Positions 1 to 9,821 of a stretch of DNA of 64,000 bases are shown one piece after another. The stretch's first letter is position 1; every line of letters begins with the position of its first letter. Made by a program: the position numbers and the translations under genes. The stretch covers positions 4,526,001 through 4,590,000 of the forward strand of contig OY776216.1 in NCBI GenBank assembly GCA_963675435.1, written 5' to 3'. The notes beneath the pieces were generated by a model. That model did no database searches and was not told the origin of the DNA. It was given only the letters and a program-made list of their open reading frames with translations. The DNA is from Saccharicrinis sp963675435 (GTDB lineage Bacteria > Bacteroidota > Bacteroidia > Bacteroidales > Marinilabiliaceae).

Positions 1-993
1 ACGCTCAATATCTTTCAAATACGAATGCTGTGGTCCCACTCCAGGATAGTCTAAGCCTGATGCTACTGTATTTACTGGCGCTGGTTGACCTTGCTCATCC
101 TGCAATAAATAACACTTAAATCCATGGATCATTCCTGGTTTACCCATAGATAGTGTAGCAGCATGATCTCCGGTTTTAAAACTGGTTCCTGCTGGCTCAA
201 TACCATAAATATTGACATCATCATCTTGTAAAAATGCAGAAAAGAGTCCCATTGCATTGGAACCTCCTCCAACACATGCTACCAAATTATCTGGCAATTT
301 ACCTGTCATTTCCTGAAATTGCTCTTTTGCTTCGCGACCAATTACAGATTGAAAATCACGTACCATCATTGGGAAAGGATGCGGACCAACCACAGAACCT
401 ATTGCATACAGTTGCGTTTCGGGATCTTTCAAATAAGCATCAAACGCAGAATCTACTGCTTCTTTTAATGTTTTTAAGCCATGAGTAGCCGGAATAACAT
501 TAGCGCCTAATATTTTCATTCGAACCACATTGGGATGCTCTTTGTAGATATCAACTTCTCCCATATGGATATCACACTCCAAACCAACTAGAGCAGCTGC
601 TGTAGCTAAAGCTACACCATGCTGACCGGCTCCTGTTTCAGCAATAATTTTCTTCTTGCCCATTTTCTTGGCAAGTAAAGCTTCTCCTAAACAATGGTTA
701 ATTTTATGTGCCCCTGTGTGATTAAGATCTTCTCGCTTAAGATAGATTTGCGCACCACCTGCTATTTCGGAAAGATTTTTAGCATGGAATACGGGGGAAG
801 GACGTCCTGTGTAATGTTTTTGTAAATAATATAACTCTTCTTTAAATACTGGATCATCCTTAATTTTTTCATACGCCTCAGTAATTTCCTTCATTACAGA
901 TTCCAGCATAGGTGGTACAAAACAACCTCCATACTCACCAAAAAATCCATCTTTATTAGGCATTACCTCATTGGCTAACAATGATTTGTTCAT
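1..993 (-). CDS. trpB: tryptophan synthase beta chain (partial, C-terminus outside window)
   Basis: TrpB condenses indole with serine to form tryptophan, using PLP, in the cytoplasmic TrpAB complex. The frame is open from the ATG at 991-993 to the window edge and gives 331 residues of a protein usually near 395, so about 65 C-terminal residues are missing. The N-terminal FGEYGG motif is present. HTGAHKIN near residue 95 holds the PLP lysine, AETGAGQHG follows, and CVGGGSNAMG is the phosphate-binding loop. The residue after HKIN is H where N is common, a minor difference. No other trp genes are visible here. The gene is unrelated in role to the exporter genes upstream. Confidence 0.95.
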   Translation of the reverse strand, partial: MNKSLLANEVMPNKDGFFGEYGGCFVPPMLESVMKEITEAYEKIKDDPVFKEELYYLQKHYTGRPSPVFHAKNLSEIAGGAQIYLKREDLNHTGAHKINHCLGEALLAKKMGKKKIIAETGAGQHGVALATAAALVGLECDIHMGEVDIYKEHPNVVRMKILGANVIPATHGLKTLKEAVDSAFDAYLKDPETQLYAIGSVVGPHPFPMMVRDFQSVIGREAKEQFQEMTGKLPDNLVACVGGGSNAMGLFSAFLQDDDVNIYGIEPAGTSFKTGDHAATLSMGKPGMIHGFKCYLLQDEQGQPAPVNTVASGLDYPGVGPQHSYLKDIER

Positions 994-1129
994 TTTTATA
1001 TTTTAAATGATAAACATAATTATTTTTAACGTTTCAATGTTAATCATTTTCTATATCAAGAACAAATCAAAACCATAGAAGTATTTAACTGTATGCAGTC
1101 GGTGTACTAATTAACTGAAGACTTAACTC

Positions 1130-1630
1130 CTACTCGCTCCTCTTTACAATACGAGCCATAATTTCCTGAGCAGAATCATGACGCAACAATATCATGGGCA
1201 TTGAAACACCCACAGCAATGGATAACAATACAAATACAGCCTTTAATCCATTTGATGTAGTTTCCTGCATAACCTGAATATACTCTTCGGAGGATAGTTG
1301 CCCTGTTAATTTTATTAAACCCAACATTGCCCTGTATGAAAATGCCCCTGGTATCATTGATATTATAGATGGTATAGCAAAAACATACATCGGTGAATGT
1401 TTATTATCTGCAGCCGGAATACTTAAAAAGCCTACTACAATAGCTGCTAAAAAGGTAGCTAAAACCACTTCCAACCCTAATTCCATAGACATAAATTTAG
1501 TTACACCACAAACTGCTCCCATACCAAATATTACTATTAATGTTCGTTGAGGAACATTAAAAAGAATTGCAAAACCGACTGCTGCCAAGCCCGGCCACAT
1601 CATACGTTCTATAATTTGAAGAATATCCAT
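1130..1630 (-). CDS. ThrE-type threonine/serine exporter, second half (DUF3815)
   Basis: This 166-residue, almost wholly hydrophobic protein has about five membrane segments and matches the C-terminal half of ThrE-type amino-acid exporters (DUF3815/ThrE_2). The motif PGAFSYRAM in the middle is typical of this half. It lies 5 bp downstream of the gene for the other half (ThrE_1), and the two are expected to form one transporter in the inner membrane. In Corynebacterium both halves are one chain; the two-gene form is common in other bacteria. The substrate (threonine, serine or another small molecule) is inferred from the family only. Confidence 0.85.
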   Translation of the reverse strand: MDILQIIERMMWPGLAAVGFAILFNVPQRTLIVIFGMGAVCGVTKFMSMELGLEVVLATFLAAIVVGFLSIPAADNKHSPMYVFAIPSIISMIPGAFSYRAMLGLIKLTGQLSSEEYIQVMQETTSNGLKAVFVLLSIAVGVSMPMILLRHDSAQEIMARIVKRSE

Positions 1631-1635
1631 TGTTT

Positions 1636-2409
1636 TTAGATTTGATATATTAATAATGCAGAAGCTAACCCTAATGCTATAGCAAAAGCAATCATCATTC
1701 CGTTTACTCCACGCACAATACCATTCATTATATTCCCATAAATCAAATCGGAAAATGAATTAACCAATGGAACTCCGGGAATTAAATACAATACTGATGT
1801 AGCAAAAGCATAATGCGGTTCTGCTCCAATATTAAACTTAACAGATAATCCTGATATTAATGATGAAACCAAGGCTGCTATATATATACACAAATAAGGA
1901 TTATACTTTCGTTTCATTACCTCCTGACGAACAAACAAGCCAATAAAAGTTGCCACAAAAGCTACTAACATCTCAACAATTCCGCCACCAAACAAACGAC
2001 AAAAGGACAAATCAGCCAATCCAACAAACAGCAAAATAATAATACGTGGGTAATGCGACAAACCTTTTAATCGTTCTAACTCCCGATCGATATCATCCAT
2101 GGACCATTTTTCACCAACAATATTCCAACTCATTTTACTGATTCCACTCACCAGTTTAAAATTTACGCCATGAGGACTCGTTCGCTTTAACATATTAAAA
2201 GCATGTTTCTGCTCCGAATTTTCAAGATTAACCATCAATGCTCTGTGAGTTATCAATAATTCCGAATGAAAACCAAAAGCATTAGCTATTCGTTCTAAAG
2301 TAACCCTTATCCGCATACTATTAGCTCCTGAACTCATCAATAAAGAGCCTATCTCCAACAAAATTGAACCTAAGCGCTCAATCTGTTCTTTTGTAAAATT
2401 TTTGCCCAT
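1636..2409 (-). CDS. ThrE-type threonine/serine exporter, first half (DUF1212)
   Basis: This is the N-terminal ThrE_1 half of the exporter. A soluble region of about 110 residues carries the family signature LLMSSGANSMRIRVTLERIA, and about five membrane segments follow. The frame can be read from an upstream ATG at 2463, but I prefer the ATG at 2407-2409 (MGKNFTKEQ). A Bacteroidota -7 box (TACCTTTG on the minus strand, 2429-2436) lies just upstream of it and would leave the first ATG outside the transcript. It forms an operon with the DUF3815 gene. Confidence 0.85.
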   Translation of the reverse strand: MGKNFTKEQIERLGSILLEIGSLLMSSGANSMRIRVTLERIANAFGFHSELLITHRALMVNLENSEQKHAFNMLKRTSPHGVNFKLVSGISKMSWNIVGEKWSMDDIDRELERLKGLSHYPRIIILLFVGLADLSFCRLFGGGIVEMLVAFVATFIGLFVRQEVMKRKYNPYLCIYIAALVSSLISGLSVKFNIGAEPHYAFATSVLYLIPGVPLVNSFSDLIYGNIMNGIVRGVNGMMIAFAIALGLASALLIYQI

Positions 2410-2428
2410 GATTTTAAAAATATTGTCG

Positions 2429-2436
2429 CAAAGGTA
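2429..2436 (-). promoter_or_regulatory. -7 box upstream of the exporter operon
   Basis: The minus strand reads TACCTTTG, a full match to the Bacteroidota -7 consensus TAnnTTTG. No good -33 TTTG lies at 19-21 bases; the nearest is at about 24. The position supports the shorter start at 2409. Confidence 0.4.
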
Positions 2437-2463
2437 TAGCTGTTCCTGCAATATTTTAAACAA

Positions 2464-2871
2464 ATAGCGTTGTTTTTAAATATATATCGCTGCTAGATGT
2501 GATCCTTAAAACACATAGCACCTTATGAATCTGCTATATACATTTTATCTATCACAAATATAGTATTTATCATTGGTGTAAAATCACAAATAAACACCCA
2601 TCTTTATTATATCATTTTTATACCCAAAGTTCCCTATATACATAAGCCATTCACACCATCCCGATGCTTTAGAAAAAAAGATTTTACAATACGAACTACT
2701 TTTTCAAATTATTATAGTACTTTTGTATGTTGAAGTAATTGGTGAAAATTTCTTTCCTGTATTATTATTGTCATTCAATGTTCCTTCAAAACCATTGTTT
2801 GGTGCTACTCGTACTCTTAACGTAAATATTTTCCTGTTACTCACATATTTTTAATTTTAAAATCATATTGA
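2464..2871. other. divergent intergenic region with possible cold-shock gene promoter
   Basis: These 408 AT-rich bases hold no convincing gene. On the plus strand TACTTTTG at 2718-2725 matches the Bacteroidota -7 box, although no clear -33 element is present. If used, it would give the cold-shock gene an untranslated leader of about 140 bases. Confidence 0.4.
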
Positions 2872-3315
2872 ATGGGGAGATCTCAAGAGACCTTTGGTAA
2901 AAAAGAAAAAGAAAAGAAAAGGCTTAAGAAACGTCAGGATAAACAAAAAAGAAAAGAAGAAAGAAAATCTAGCTCCGGTGGTGGTGGCTTAGATGATATG
3001 ATTGCTTATGTTGATGAAAATGGAAGAATTGTTGATACTCCACCAGATCTTACTAAAAAGGAAGAGATTGATATAGAAAGCATTGCAATTTCTGTAGCAA
3101 AAAAAGAAGAAGAGGATCCAATTAAAAAAGGAAGAGTTGAGTTTTTTAATCATGACAAAGGATATGGCTTTATTAAAGATTTAGATAGCCAGGAAAAACA
3201 TTTTGTTCATGTTAATGGTTTGATTGATCCTATTAAAGAAGGTGATAAAGTACTTTTTGAGCTTGAAAAAGGATTAAAAGGCATGATTGCTGTAAGAGTA
3301 CACATTAACAAATAA
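2872..3315 (+). CDS. cold-shock-domain RNA-binding protein with basic N-terminal extension
   Basis: The protein has 147 residues. The first 35 or so are extremely basic (runs of K, R and E), followed by a glycine stretch and a linker. The last 65 residues form a cold-shock domain with RNP1 (KGYGFI) and RNP2 (HFVHV). Such proteins bind single-stranded RNA or DNA and act as RNA chaperones. The long N-terminal extension distinguishes it from the roughly 70-residue CspA type and is common in Bacteroidota. It is transcribed alone and ends in a strong terminator. Confidence 0.9.
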   Translation: MGRSQETFGKKEKEKKRLKKRQDKQKRKEERKSSSGGGGLDDMIAYVDENGRIVDTPPDLTKKEEIDIESIAISVAKKEEEDPIKKGRVEFFNHDKGYGFIKDLDSQEKHFVHVNGLIDPIKEGDKVLFELEKGLKGMIAVRVHINK

Positions 3316-3414
3316 AACCAATTAGCTAATAAAAAAGTGTAAATGGTAAAAAATATATATGATGAACTATATTATTATTCAGATAATAATCTCATCTTAA
3401 TATTTAAATTTATT

Positions 3415-3460
3415 AATAACCGATTTTTATTATAAAAAATAGAAATCGGTTATTTTATTT
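3415..3460 (+). terminator. intrinsic terminator after the cold-shock gene
   Basis: A perfect 12-bp stem (AATAACCGATTT at 3415-3426 with its complement at 3443-3454) is followed by a T-rich tail. Confidence 0.8.
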
Positions 3461-3485
3461 ATTACTTCATGTTTTCAATTTATTG

Positions 3486-3527
3486 CTAAAAAGAACCATT
3501 CTCCTAATAAATAAAAGAACGGCTCTT
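3486..3527 (-). terminator. intrinsic terminator of the siroheme/sulfite-reductase genes
   Basis: On the minus strand a 12-bp stem with two G-U pairs (arms at 3516-3527 and 3491-3502) is followed by TTTTT. It lies just after the CobA-HemD stop codon. Confidence 0.75.
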
Positions 3528-3532
3528 CCCAC

Positions 3533-5215
3533 TTACTCTACACTGACCAAATGCAAAGACTTATCGTACTCTAAAGAAGAACGGGTTCTTGTTCCAGTTG
3601 CTTTGATTTGAAGGCTTTGAGGAATTTCACCATATACTTCTTTAAATATCTCAACTTCCTGTGGAGAGGTAAATATCACCCCTTTAAATTGATCTATATT
3701 TTGCTTTACAATACTATGATTTCTAATCTTTTGATAGACCTTAAGTTTATCAACCTGATTTCCTAATTTTACTAATCCTTTTCGCAAAACACTATGGGCT
3801 TGCTCTGAACCCGGAATTAAAATGTTTTCATCAACAACTCCTGACTGCTTATACTTTTGCAGCATTGCAGGAGAGGATTCTTCCCGACTGAAAGGTTGAA
3901 CCAACAATCCTTTACTTCTTAAGGCTTCTGAAGTTGATTTTCCCAGACAATCAATTTTAATCGTCCCTAAATGTCTTACATCCAAACCTAATTCAAATAA
4001 CAAATCAAAAAAGTAATACACACTATATCTATTGGTAAAAACGATACGATGGTATTGATTAATTTTACTGACTATTAGTTTTTGCGCATCATATACATCT
4101 ACCTTCTTGATGTTTATTAATGGTGTATGTACAATATTTTCATCTTTCTGCCAGTCATTTACCGAAACACCAGTATACAACCATTTATCAGGATTATCCT
4201 GATATTGACGAGCTGTTTTTCCTACAATAATAATAGAAGGCGAAGGTAACCCTGAAGATTCATGCTGCAATCTTGCCAAAGTACCCCTGTAAATCTGCTG
4301 ATTTGATTTAGAGGCATTGTGCACAATTCCCACAGGAGTATTTTCATGCCACCCTTCTTCAATAATTCGTGCAGCCAATTGTTGTTGTTGAGAAGCTCCC
4401 ATATAAAACACCAAAGTGTCAGCTTTGGGAATTCGAAGCTTATTTAAATCATGCCCTGACAATAATGCCACCGACGAGGATAAAGATCGCTCAGTTAATG
4501 GAATGATCGAGGATGCTGCTGCTGCAAAAGCACTGGTAATACCAGGAATAATTTCTGCATCAATCCATCTTTTTGCTAGGTAATGGTATTCTTCTGCTCC
4601 ACGTCCGAAAATTAATGGATCACCTCCTTTAATACGAACCACATCTTTACCTTTTAAGGCAGCCTGGTACATCAATTCATTGATCTTATTCTGATCAAAC
4701 TTATGTGCCCCCTTTCTTTTACCTACATAAATCTTTTCTGCACTGAATTTATTTAAATACTCCTGATCGATTAAATCATCGTAAAAAATAACATCCGCTT
4801 TGAGTAAATCAGATTCAGCTTTACGTGTAATTAAGCTATAGTCTCCGGGACCAAAACCTGCTAAGGAAACACTACCCCATTGTACTCGTTGGTCAAATTC
4901 TGAGAAAATTGTTTTCAATCGATCATTATTCCTCTCCCCAATCACCACCAAGTACTTTTGCAATGAAACTTGCTCCTCTTCCTTAAAATACGAAACATTA
5001 TGAACTACTGCATAGATTTCCTGATCTCCATTTAGTGGATATGGAACATCCTGTCCTTCAACAATAGCTACAGAATTATTTACATTTGATAAGGATTGAA
5101 ATACATTACTTGCAGGCAATGCAATCTGATATGACAGATCAGATGCTACATAATGTATCCAACGCTCAACACTCACTATTGATATACCATTGGTTAATAC
5201 ATTGATTGTATTCAT
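3533..5215 (-). CDS. uroporphyrinogen-III C-methyltransferase / uroporphyrinogen-III synthase fusion (CobA-HemD)
   Basis: The 560-residue protein joins two siroheme-pathway enzymes. About residues 115-355 are a SUMT/CobA methyltransferase, with the GFGPGD loop, RIKGGDPLIFGRG and PGITSAFAAA. About residues 370-560 are a weakly conserved HemD domain that closes the tetrapyrrole ring. The first 110 residues match neither domain that I recognise; they could be a remnant or an extra domain. With the Met8-like protein 2 bp upstream, the pair would convert hydroxymethylbilane to siroheme, the cofactor of the sulfite reductase encoded upstream. It is the last gene of the run and is followed by a terminator. 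Confidence 0.9.
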   Translation of the reverse strand: MNTINVLTNGISIVSVERWIHYVASDLSYQIALPASNVFQSLSNVNNSVAIVEGQDVPYPLNGDQEIYAVVHNVSYFKEEEQVSLQKYLVVIGERNNDRLKTIFSEFDQRVQWGSVSLAGFGPGDYSLITRKAESDLLKADVIFYDDLIDQEYLNKFSAEKIYVGKRKGAHKFDQNKINELMYQAALKGKDVVRIKGGDPLIFGRGAEEYHYLAKRWIDAEIIPGITSAFAAAASSIIPLTERSLSSSVALLSGHDLNKLRIPKADTLVFYMGASQQQQLAARIIEEGWHENTPVGIVHNASKSNQQIYRGTLARLQHESSGLPSPSIIIVGKTARQYQDNPDKWLYTGVSVNDWQKDENIVHTPLINIKKVDVYDAQKLIVSKINQYHRIVFTNRYSVYYFFDLLFELGLDVRHLGTIKIDCLGKSTSEALRSKGLLVQPFSREESSPAMLQKYKQSGVVDENILIPGSEQAHSVLRKGLVKLGNQVDKLKVYQKIRNHSIVKQNIDQFKGVIFTSPQEVEIFKEVYGEIPQSLQIKATGTRTRSSLEYDKSLHLVSVE

Positions 5216-5217
5216 GA

Positions 5218-5658
5218 TTATTCCTCCAAAAATAATTTGATCTGGTTTCGTAACTGAATTGAAGCTTTTACATTTTTTCCATCTGAGCCAACTGCAACGG
5301 TCATATTATCATTAATCATAATAGCAGGAGAAACAAAGTCTGAATAATTACTATCATCGGCAATATTAACCAGACAATTGTACGACTTTGCCTTATCACT
5401 AATCCTGTGATTCAATTCATGATCGTTTGTAGTTACATAAACCCAAAGATGACCTTGCAGATCCTCATTCTGAAATTTGCGTTCGATATATTCAACACCT
5501 TCAATCACCTTGATATCATCTAAAATTTCAGGAGCGATCACTTTAAAATGATCAGTAAACCTTTTTAGCAACTGTATTTTATGCAAGGCAACCTTACCGC
5601 CTCCAATAACCAGAATTTGCTGATTGCTTAAATTGATGGAAATGGGTAGAAACTTCAT
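5218..5658 (-). CDS. precorrin-2 dehydrogenase / sirohydrochlorin ferrochelatase (Met8/CysG N-terminal type)
   Basis: At 146 residues this is the size of the NAD-binding part of Met8p/CysG-N. The Rossmann loop IGGGKVALHK is near residue 19, and ADDSNYSDFVSPA near residue 100 is the family's active-site strand. It oxidises precorrin-2 to sirohydrochlorin and probably inserts iron to make siroheme. Its start overlaps the stop of the DUF2061 gene by one base, and it lies 2 bp before the CobA-HemD gene, so the three are cotranscribed. Confidence 0.9.
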   Translation of the reverse strand: MKFLPISINLSNQQILVIGGGKVALHKIQLLKRFTDHFKVIAPEILDDIKVIEGVEYIERKFQNEDLQGHLWVYVTTNDHELNHRISDKAKSYNCLVNIADDSNYSDFVSPAIMINDNMTVAVGSDGKNVKASIQLRNQIKLFLEE

Positions 5659-5888
5659 TATATAATATATTCTGGTTCTTTAGGTTTTTCTTTTCCAAGC
5701 TTTATTCTGTTCCAAACTCGCTCATGCCAGTAATACAAAAACAGCTTTGTAAATACTTCAACGCCACTAATAGATGCAGCCATACCAACCTTTCCGGTAA
5801 TAAGATAAGATACCAGAAAAGTATCTATAGTTCCTGTTACCCGCCAGGATATGGTTTTAATGAATGTCCTGTATCTTTTATCTTTCAT
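5658..5888 (-). CDS. DUF2061 small membrane protein
   Basis: This 76-residue protein has two membrane segments and the DUF2061 features ISWRVTGTIDTF and VFTKLFLYYWHERVW. The biochemical role is unknown. In Bacteroidota this family often sits inside sulfate- or sulfite-assimilation clusters, as it does here between cysI and the siroheme genes. Its stop codon overlaps the start of the Met8-like gene. Confidence 0.8.
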   Translation of the reverse strand: MKDKRYRTFIKTISWRVTGTIDTFLVSYLITGKVGMAASISGVEVFTKLFLYYWHERVWNRIKLGKEKPKEPEYII

Positions 5889-6142
5889 CTTTTGCTATTT
5901 AGCTGTTTATCACTGGAAATCATTTATTACACCAGTAAATTTGAGTTGCCCTTTCTGGTGCATTCTGCAATTCCAATTTTGTACCCAACACACCACCTTG
6001 TTTGCATTGGGCTATATTAAACCGGGTTTTCAGTCCATGTAGAACATCTAAGTATAAAATAGAAATACTCTTAAAAAGAAGCCTCACAACCAAAATACTG
6101 CGAACTGAAATCTGCTGAATGACGACAATAAACTAACTCCTA

Positions 6143-7852
6143 TTAATTTACCACCTTTGGTTTTAGCGCAACAATTCCTTTTCTTCCAACAAAATCACCA
6201 AAACGTTCTCCAGTCTCTCTATCTTTAGCATACTGTTTTAAAAGCACTTTTAACTCATCTAAAATTTCATTTTCAGACAAAGTTTCCTTGTATAAAGTAT
6301 TCAGACGGTCTCCATTAAAACTTGCCCCCAAATACATATTATATCTACCCATAGATCTTCCTACAAATCCGATTTCACCTAAAAAAGGACGACCACATCC
6401 GTTAGGACAGCCTGTCATGCGAATCAAAATTTCATCTTCTGTTAATTTATTCTCTTCCAAAATAACATCAATCTTGTCCATCAACTTAGGCAGGTATCTT
6501 TCCGCTTCGGAGAAAGCCATCGTACAAGTGTTTAATGCCACACACGCAATCGCATTTTTCCTGGCTTCACTCATTTTTAATCTTGGCCAGATATCATATT
6601 CCTTTAAAAGCTGATCGATAACATATTTATCCTCATCTTTTATTGCCCCTAACACTAATCCTTGATTACCAGTAAGTCGAAAATCGCACTTTTTTAATTC
6701 TGCAATTTTTCGCAAACCAGTTTTAAGCAAATAATCACCCTCATCTTTTACCCTTCCATGCTCTATATACAAACCAACATACCACTTACCATTTTGCGCC
6801 TGATGCCAACCAAACAAATCACCATTACGTTCAAAATTATATGGTTTGGCAGGATAAAATCCATACCCCAATCTGGTTTCGAGCAGATAAGTAAACTTCT
6901 CAATCCCCAATCTGTCAATTGTATATTTTAATCGGGCTTGTCTACGATTTTCTCTGTTTCCATAATCGCGCTGAAGCCTAACAATTTCTTCAACAACCTC
7001 CAAGGTTTGATGATAAGGAATAAACCCTAAAATATTTCCCAAACGAGGATAAGTGCCCGGTTCAGTAAAAGTCATCCCCAAACCTCCACCTACAGCAAAA
7101 TTAAATCCTTCAATCTTTCCATCCTTTTCAATAGCAATCAGTCCTATATCATTAGAGTATATATCCGTATCATTATAAGGAGGTGTTGCAATGGCAATTT
7201 TAAATTTACGTGGCAGATAGGTTTTTCCATAAATAGGTTCCTCATCCTGTTTCCCATCCAGCAACAACTTTTTATCCAACCATATTTCGTGATAAGCAGT
7301 AGTTTTAGGCAAAAGATGTTCACCAATTTTTTGAGCCATTTCAAAAGCCTCCGGAACTAATGGTGAAATTGCCTCATTGGTAGTACACATTACATTACGG
7401 TTTACATCACCACAGGCTGCAATGGTATCCAACAACGAATCATTAATTTTCGCCATTGTTTCTTTCAACTTTCGTTTAATCACTCCATGAAACTGAAAAG
7501 CCTGACGTGTTGTTAACTTCAGTGTATTATTTGCATGAGTTTTTGAAAGCTCATCAAAGGCAATCCATTGATCAGCTGAAGCCAATCCTCCCGGAATACG
7601 AACACGAATCATAAAACTATACAACGGTTCCAACTTTTGTTGCTTACGTTCCACATCCAAATCACGGTCTGCTTGCTGATAGCTACCATGAAATTTAATC
7701 AGTTGAGTATCATCTTCAACAATAGCTCCCGTTGCTAAATCATTTAAACTTTGCTCTAACGTACCTCTTAAATAATTACTCTGAGTTTTAATTCTTTCAA
7801 CATCTGATGGATTCCAGGTTGGAAATATTTCTTTTTGCTTTACTTCTGCCAT
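6143..7852 (-). CDS. cysI: assimilatory sulfite reductase hemoprotein (beta) subunit
   Basis: CysI reduces sulfite to sulfide with six electrons at a siroheme coupled to a 4Fe-4S cluster. The length of 569 residues equals the E. coli protein. The siroheme-binding segment TRQAFQFHGV is near residue 125. The four cluster cysteines are visible as CALNTC, followed by AEAERYLP, and as TGCPNGCGRP near the C-terminus. The flavoprotein partner cysJ is 160 bp upstream on the same strand and the siroheme genes are downstream, so cofactor and enzyme are made together. Confidence 0.95.
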   Translation of the reverse strand: MAEVKQKEIFPTWNPSDVERIKTQSNYLRGTLEQSLNDLATGAIVEDDTQLIKFHGSYQQADRDLDVERKQQKLEPLYSFMIRVRIPGGLASADQWIAFDELSKTHANNTLKLTTRQAFQFHGVIKRKLKETMAKINDSLLDTIAACGDVNRNVMCTTNEAISPLVPEAFEMAQKIGEHLLPKTTAYHEIWLDKKLLLDGKQDEEPIYGKTYLPRKFKIAIATPPYNDTDIYSNDIGLIAIEKDGKIEGFNFAVGGGLGMTFTEPGTYPRLGNILGFIPYHQTLEVVEEIVRLQRDYGNRENRRQARLKYTIDRLGIEKFTYLLETRLGYGFYPAKPYNFERNGDLFGWHQAQNGKWYVGLYIEHGRVKDEGDYLLKTGLRKIAELKKCDFRLTGNQGLVLGAIKDEDKYVIDQLLKEYDIWPRLKMSEARKNAIACVALNTCTMAFSEAERYLPKLMDKIDVILEENKLTEDEILIRMTGCPNGCGRPFLGEIGFVGRSMGRYNMYLGASFNGDRLNTLYKETLSENEILDELKVLLKQYAKDRETGERFGDFVGRKGIVALKPKVVN

Positions 7853-8012
7853 TTTGATAACTTTTTAGTTGGTGGATATTTGGTTGCTTTTCCCAGCGCT
7901 CCACACTGGGCTATTAGATTACAGACTTTCGACCCTTTCTTTACTAATGTTAGGCATAGCGTCTCGCTACATCTATCTTACTGAAGACATTGTACATTCA
8001 ACTTCGTAACCA

Positions 8013-9821
8013 TCAATACACATCTTCCTGATAGCGTCGACTACTTTTTATTTCCTTAAAATAATCGGCAGTTTCTCTGACTGATATATTACCATGTTCG
8101 GCAATAATATTTACAAGTTCCTTTTTTACATCTTTAGCCATTCTATTCATATCACCACATAAATAAAAGTATGCACCATCTTTAATCCATTGATATACCT
8201 GTGCACCATTTTCTCTAAGACGATGCTGCACATAAATTTTCTCTTCCTGATCCCTTGAAAACGCTACAGAAACATATTTTAGCAAACCATTTTTTCTGTA
8301 TTTCAATAATTCCGTTTGATATAGAAAATCACTTACAAAATATTGATCTCCAAAAAACAACCAGTTTTCACCCTTGGCATTCACTACATCTCTTTGCTGT
8401 AAAAACGATCTGAAAGGAGCGATACCGGTACCCGGACCAACCATGATTACTTTTGCATTAGGATCCTCTGGTAGTCTGAAGCCTTCATTCTTTTTAATAC
8501 GTACGAATAATTCATCTCCAACCTGAACTTCTTCAGCTAAAAATCCAGAACACACTCCCTGATGTTCTCTATCATTTAAATGGTATTTAACCGCACCAAC
8601 AGTGATATGAACTTCATCAGGATTAAATTCATAACTTGATGATATAGAATATAATCTAGCAGGTAGCTTGCGCAAAATTCTCTGTAAATCATTTACGGAC
8701 ATCTCGGCTGGAAAATCATTTAACAAATCCAGTAAGTCTGATCCGTACAAGTACTGCTTTAGTTTTTCCTGGTCATCAATTAGGCTATTTAACTTTGAAT
8801 TTTGAGCCAGTTCTGCATATTTTTTAATTACAGGAGGTGTTACTACTGTTATTTCATAATTTACAATTAAAGCATCCCTCAAACTTTTCCCCTGATCCTG
8901 AATTTGAATTTTAGTTTCCGGATTTAATCCTAATTTATTTAAAATGCCATCTACTAAAACCGTATTGTTTTTAGAAATCACTTCCAATGCATCACCTGGC
9001 TCATAGGTAATTCCCTTATTCTCTATATCTAACTCAATATGATAAGTAGACTTATTCGATCCTCGTCCATTTAACAGTACTTTTTCCAACACTTCTGCTT
9101 CAACCCATTGATCCGTATCAACTTTAACTGCAGCATTCACTTTATTATTTAAAGCTTGGCTACCATTTGTACTTTCTGAAAACTGATTTAAAATATTAGG
9201 CAAAAAAGCTTCTATATGGTCTTTAAAGTCAACATCCAATTCTATAATATCATGAATGTTTTTTGCTCCCAACTTCACCAACTGTTTATAAATATCATTA
9301 CCAGTTTTACAGAAATTGATATAACTACTATCACCTAAAGCAACAACTCCAAAGTTTAATCCATCTAGCTTAGGAGCTTTCTTTCCATAAATAAATGCAT
9401 AGAAATCTTCAGCAGATACAGGCGGTTCCCCCTCTCCATGAGTTGATACTACAATTAACAGATTCTTCTCCTCTTTTAATTTACGAACATTATAATCTGG
9501 CATTTCAAAAAGATTTACAGATACTCCTTTAAGCTCTAGTAATTCTGCAGCACTCTCTGCAATTAACCTTGAGTTACCAGTATGCGTTCCATACAAAACA
9601 GTCACCTCTGTTTTACTCTCCGGAGCTTTCTGAATATCAACCAAACGTTCAACCTGCTCGTTCTTTATCGCAAAATCTTCCCCCAAAAGACCTCCCGACT
9701 GATTAACTCCCGTTAAGTACCCCGACAACCATAATTTCTGTTCTAAAGTCAAGCTATTTAATAAATCTTGCGCTTGCTGAAACTGTTCCTTTGAAAATAT
9801 TTTACTTATTCCTTCAATCAT
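8013..9821 (-). CDS. cysJ: sulfite reductase flavoprotein (alpha) subunit
   Basis: CysJ passes electrons from NADPH through FAD and FMN to CysI. The 602 residues match E. coli CysJ (599). The flavodoxin domain begins near residue 75 (YGTHTGNSRLIAESAAEL). The FAD motif RLYSISSS is near residue 390, and the NADPH-binding GPGTGIAPFRSFLQQR follows near 470. The C-terminus YFKEIKSSRRYQEDVY is typical of the diflavin reductases. It leads the cysJ-cysI pair. Confidence 0.95.
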   Translation of the reverse strand: MIEGISKIFSKEQFQQAQDLLNSLTLEQKLWLSGYLTGVNQSGGLLGEDFAIKNEQVERLVDIQKAPESKTEVTVLYGTHTGNSRLIAESAAELLELKGVSVNLFEMPDYNVRKLKEEKNLLIVVSTHGEGEPPVSAEDFYAFIYGKKAPKLDGLNFGVVALGDSSYINFCKTGNDIYKQLVKLGAKNIHDIIELDVDFKDHIEAFLPNILNQFSESTNGSQALNNKVNAAVKVDTDQWVEAEVLEKVLLNGRGSNKSTYHIELDIENKGITYEPGDALEVISKNNTVLVDGILNKLGLNPETKIQIQDQGKSLRDALIVNYEITVVTPPVIKKYAELAQNSKLNSLIDDQEKLKQYLYGSDLLDLLNDFPAEMSVNDLQRILRKLPARLYSISSSYEFNPDEVHITVGAVKYHLNDREHQGVCSGFLAEEVQVGDELFVRIKKNEGFRLPEDPNAKVIMVGPGTGIAPFRSFLQQRDVVNAKGENWLFFGDQYFVSDFLYQTELLKYRKNGLLKYVSVAFSRDQEEKIYVQHRLRENGAQVYQWIKDGAYFYLCGDMNRMAKDVKKELVNIIAEHGNISVRETADYFKEIKSSRRYQEDVY

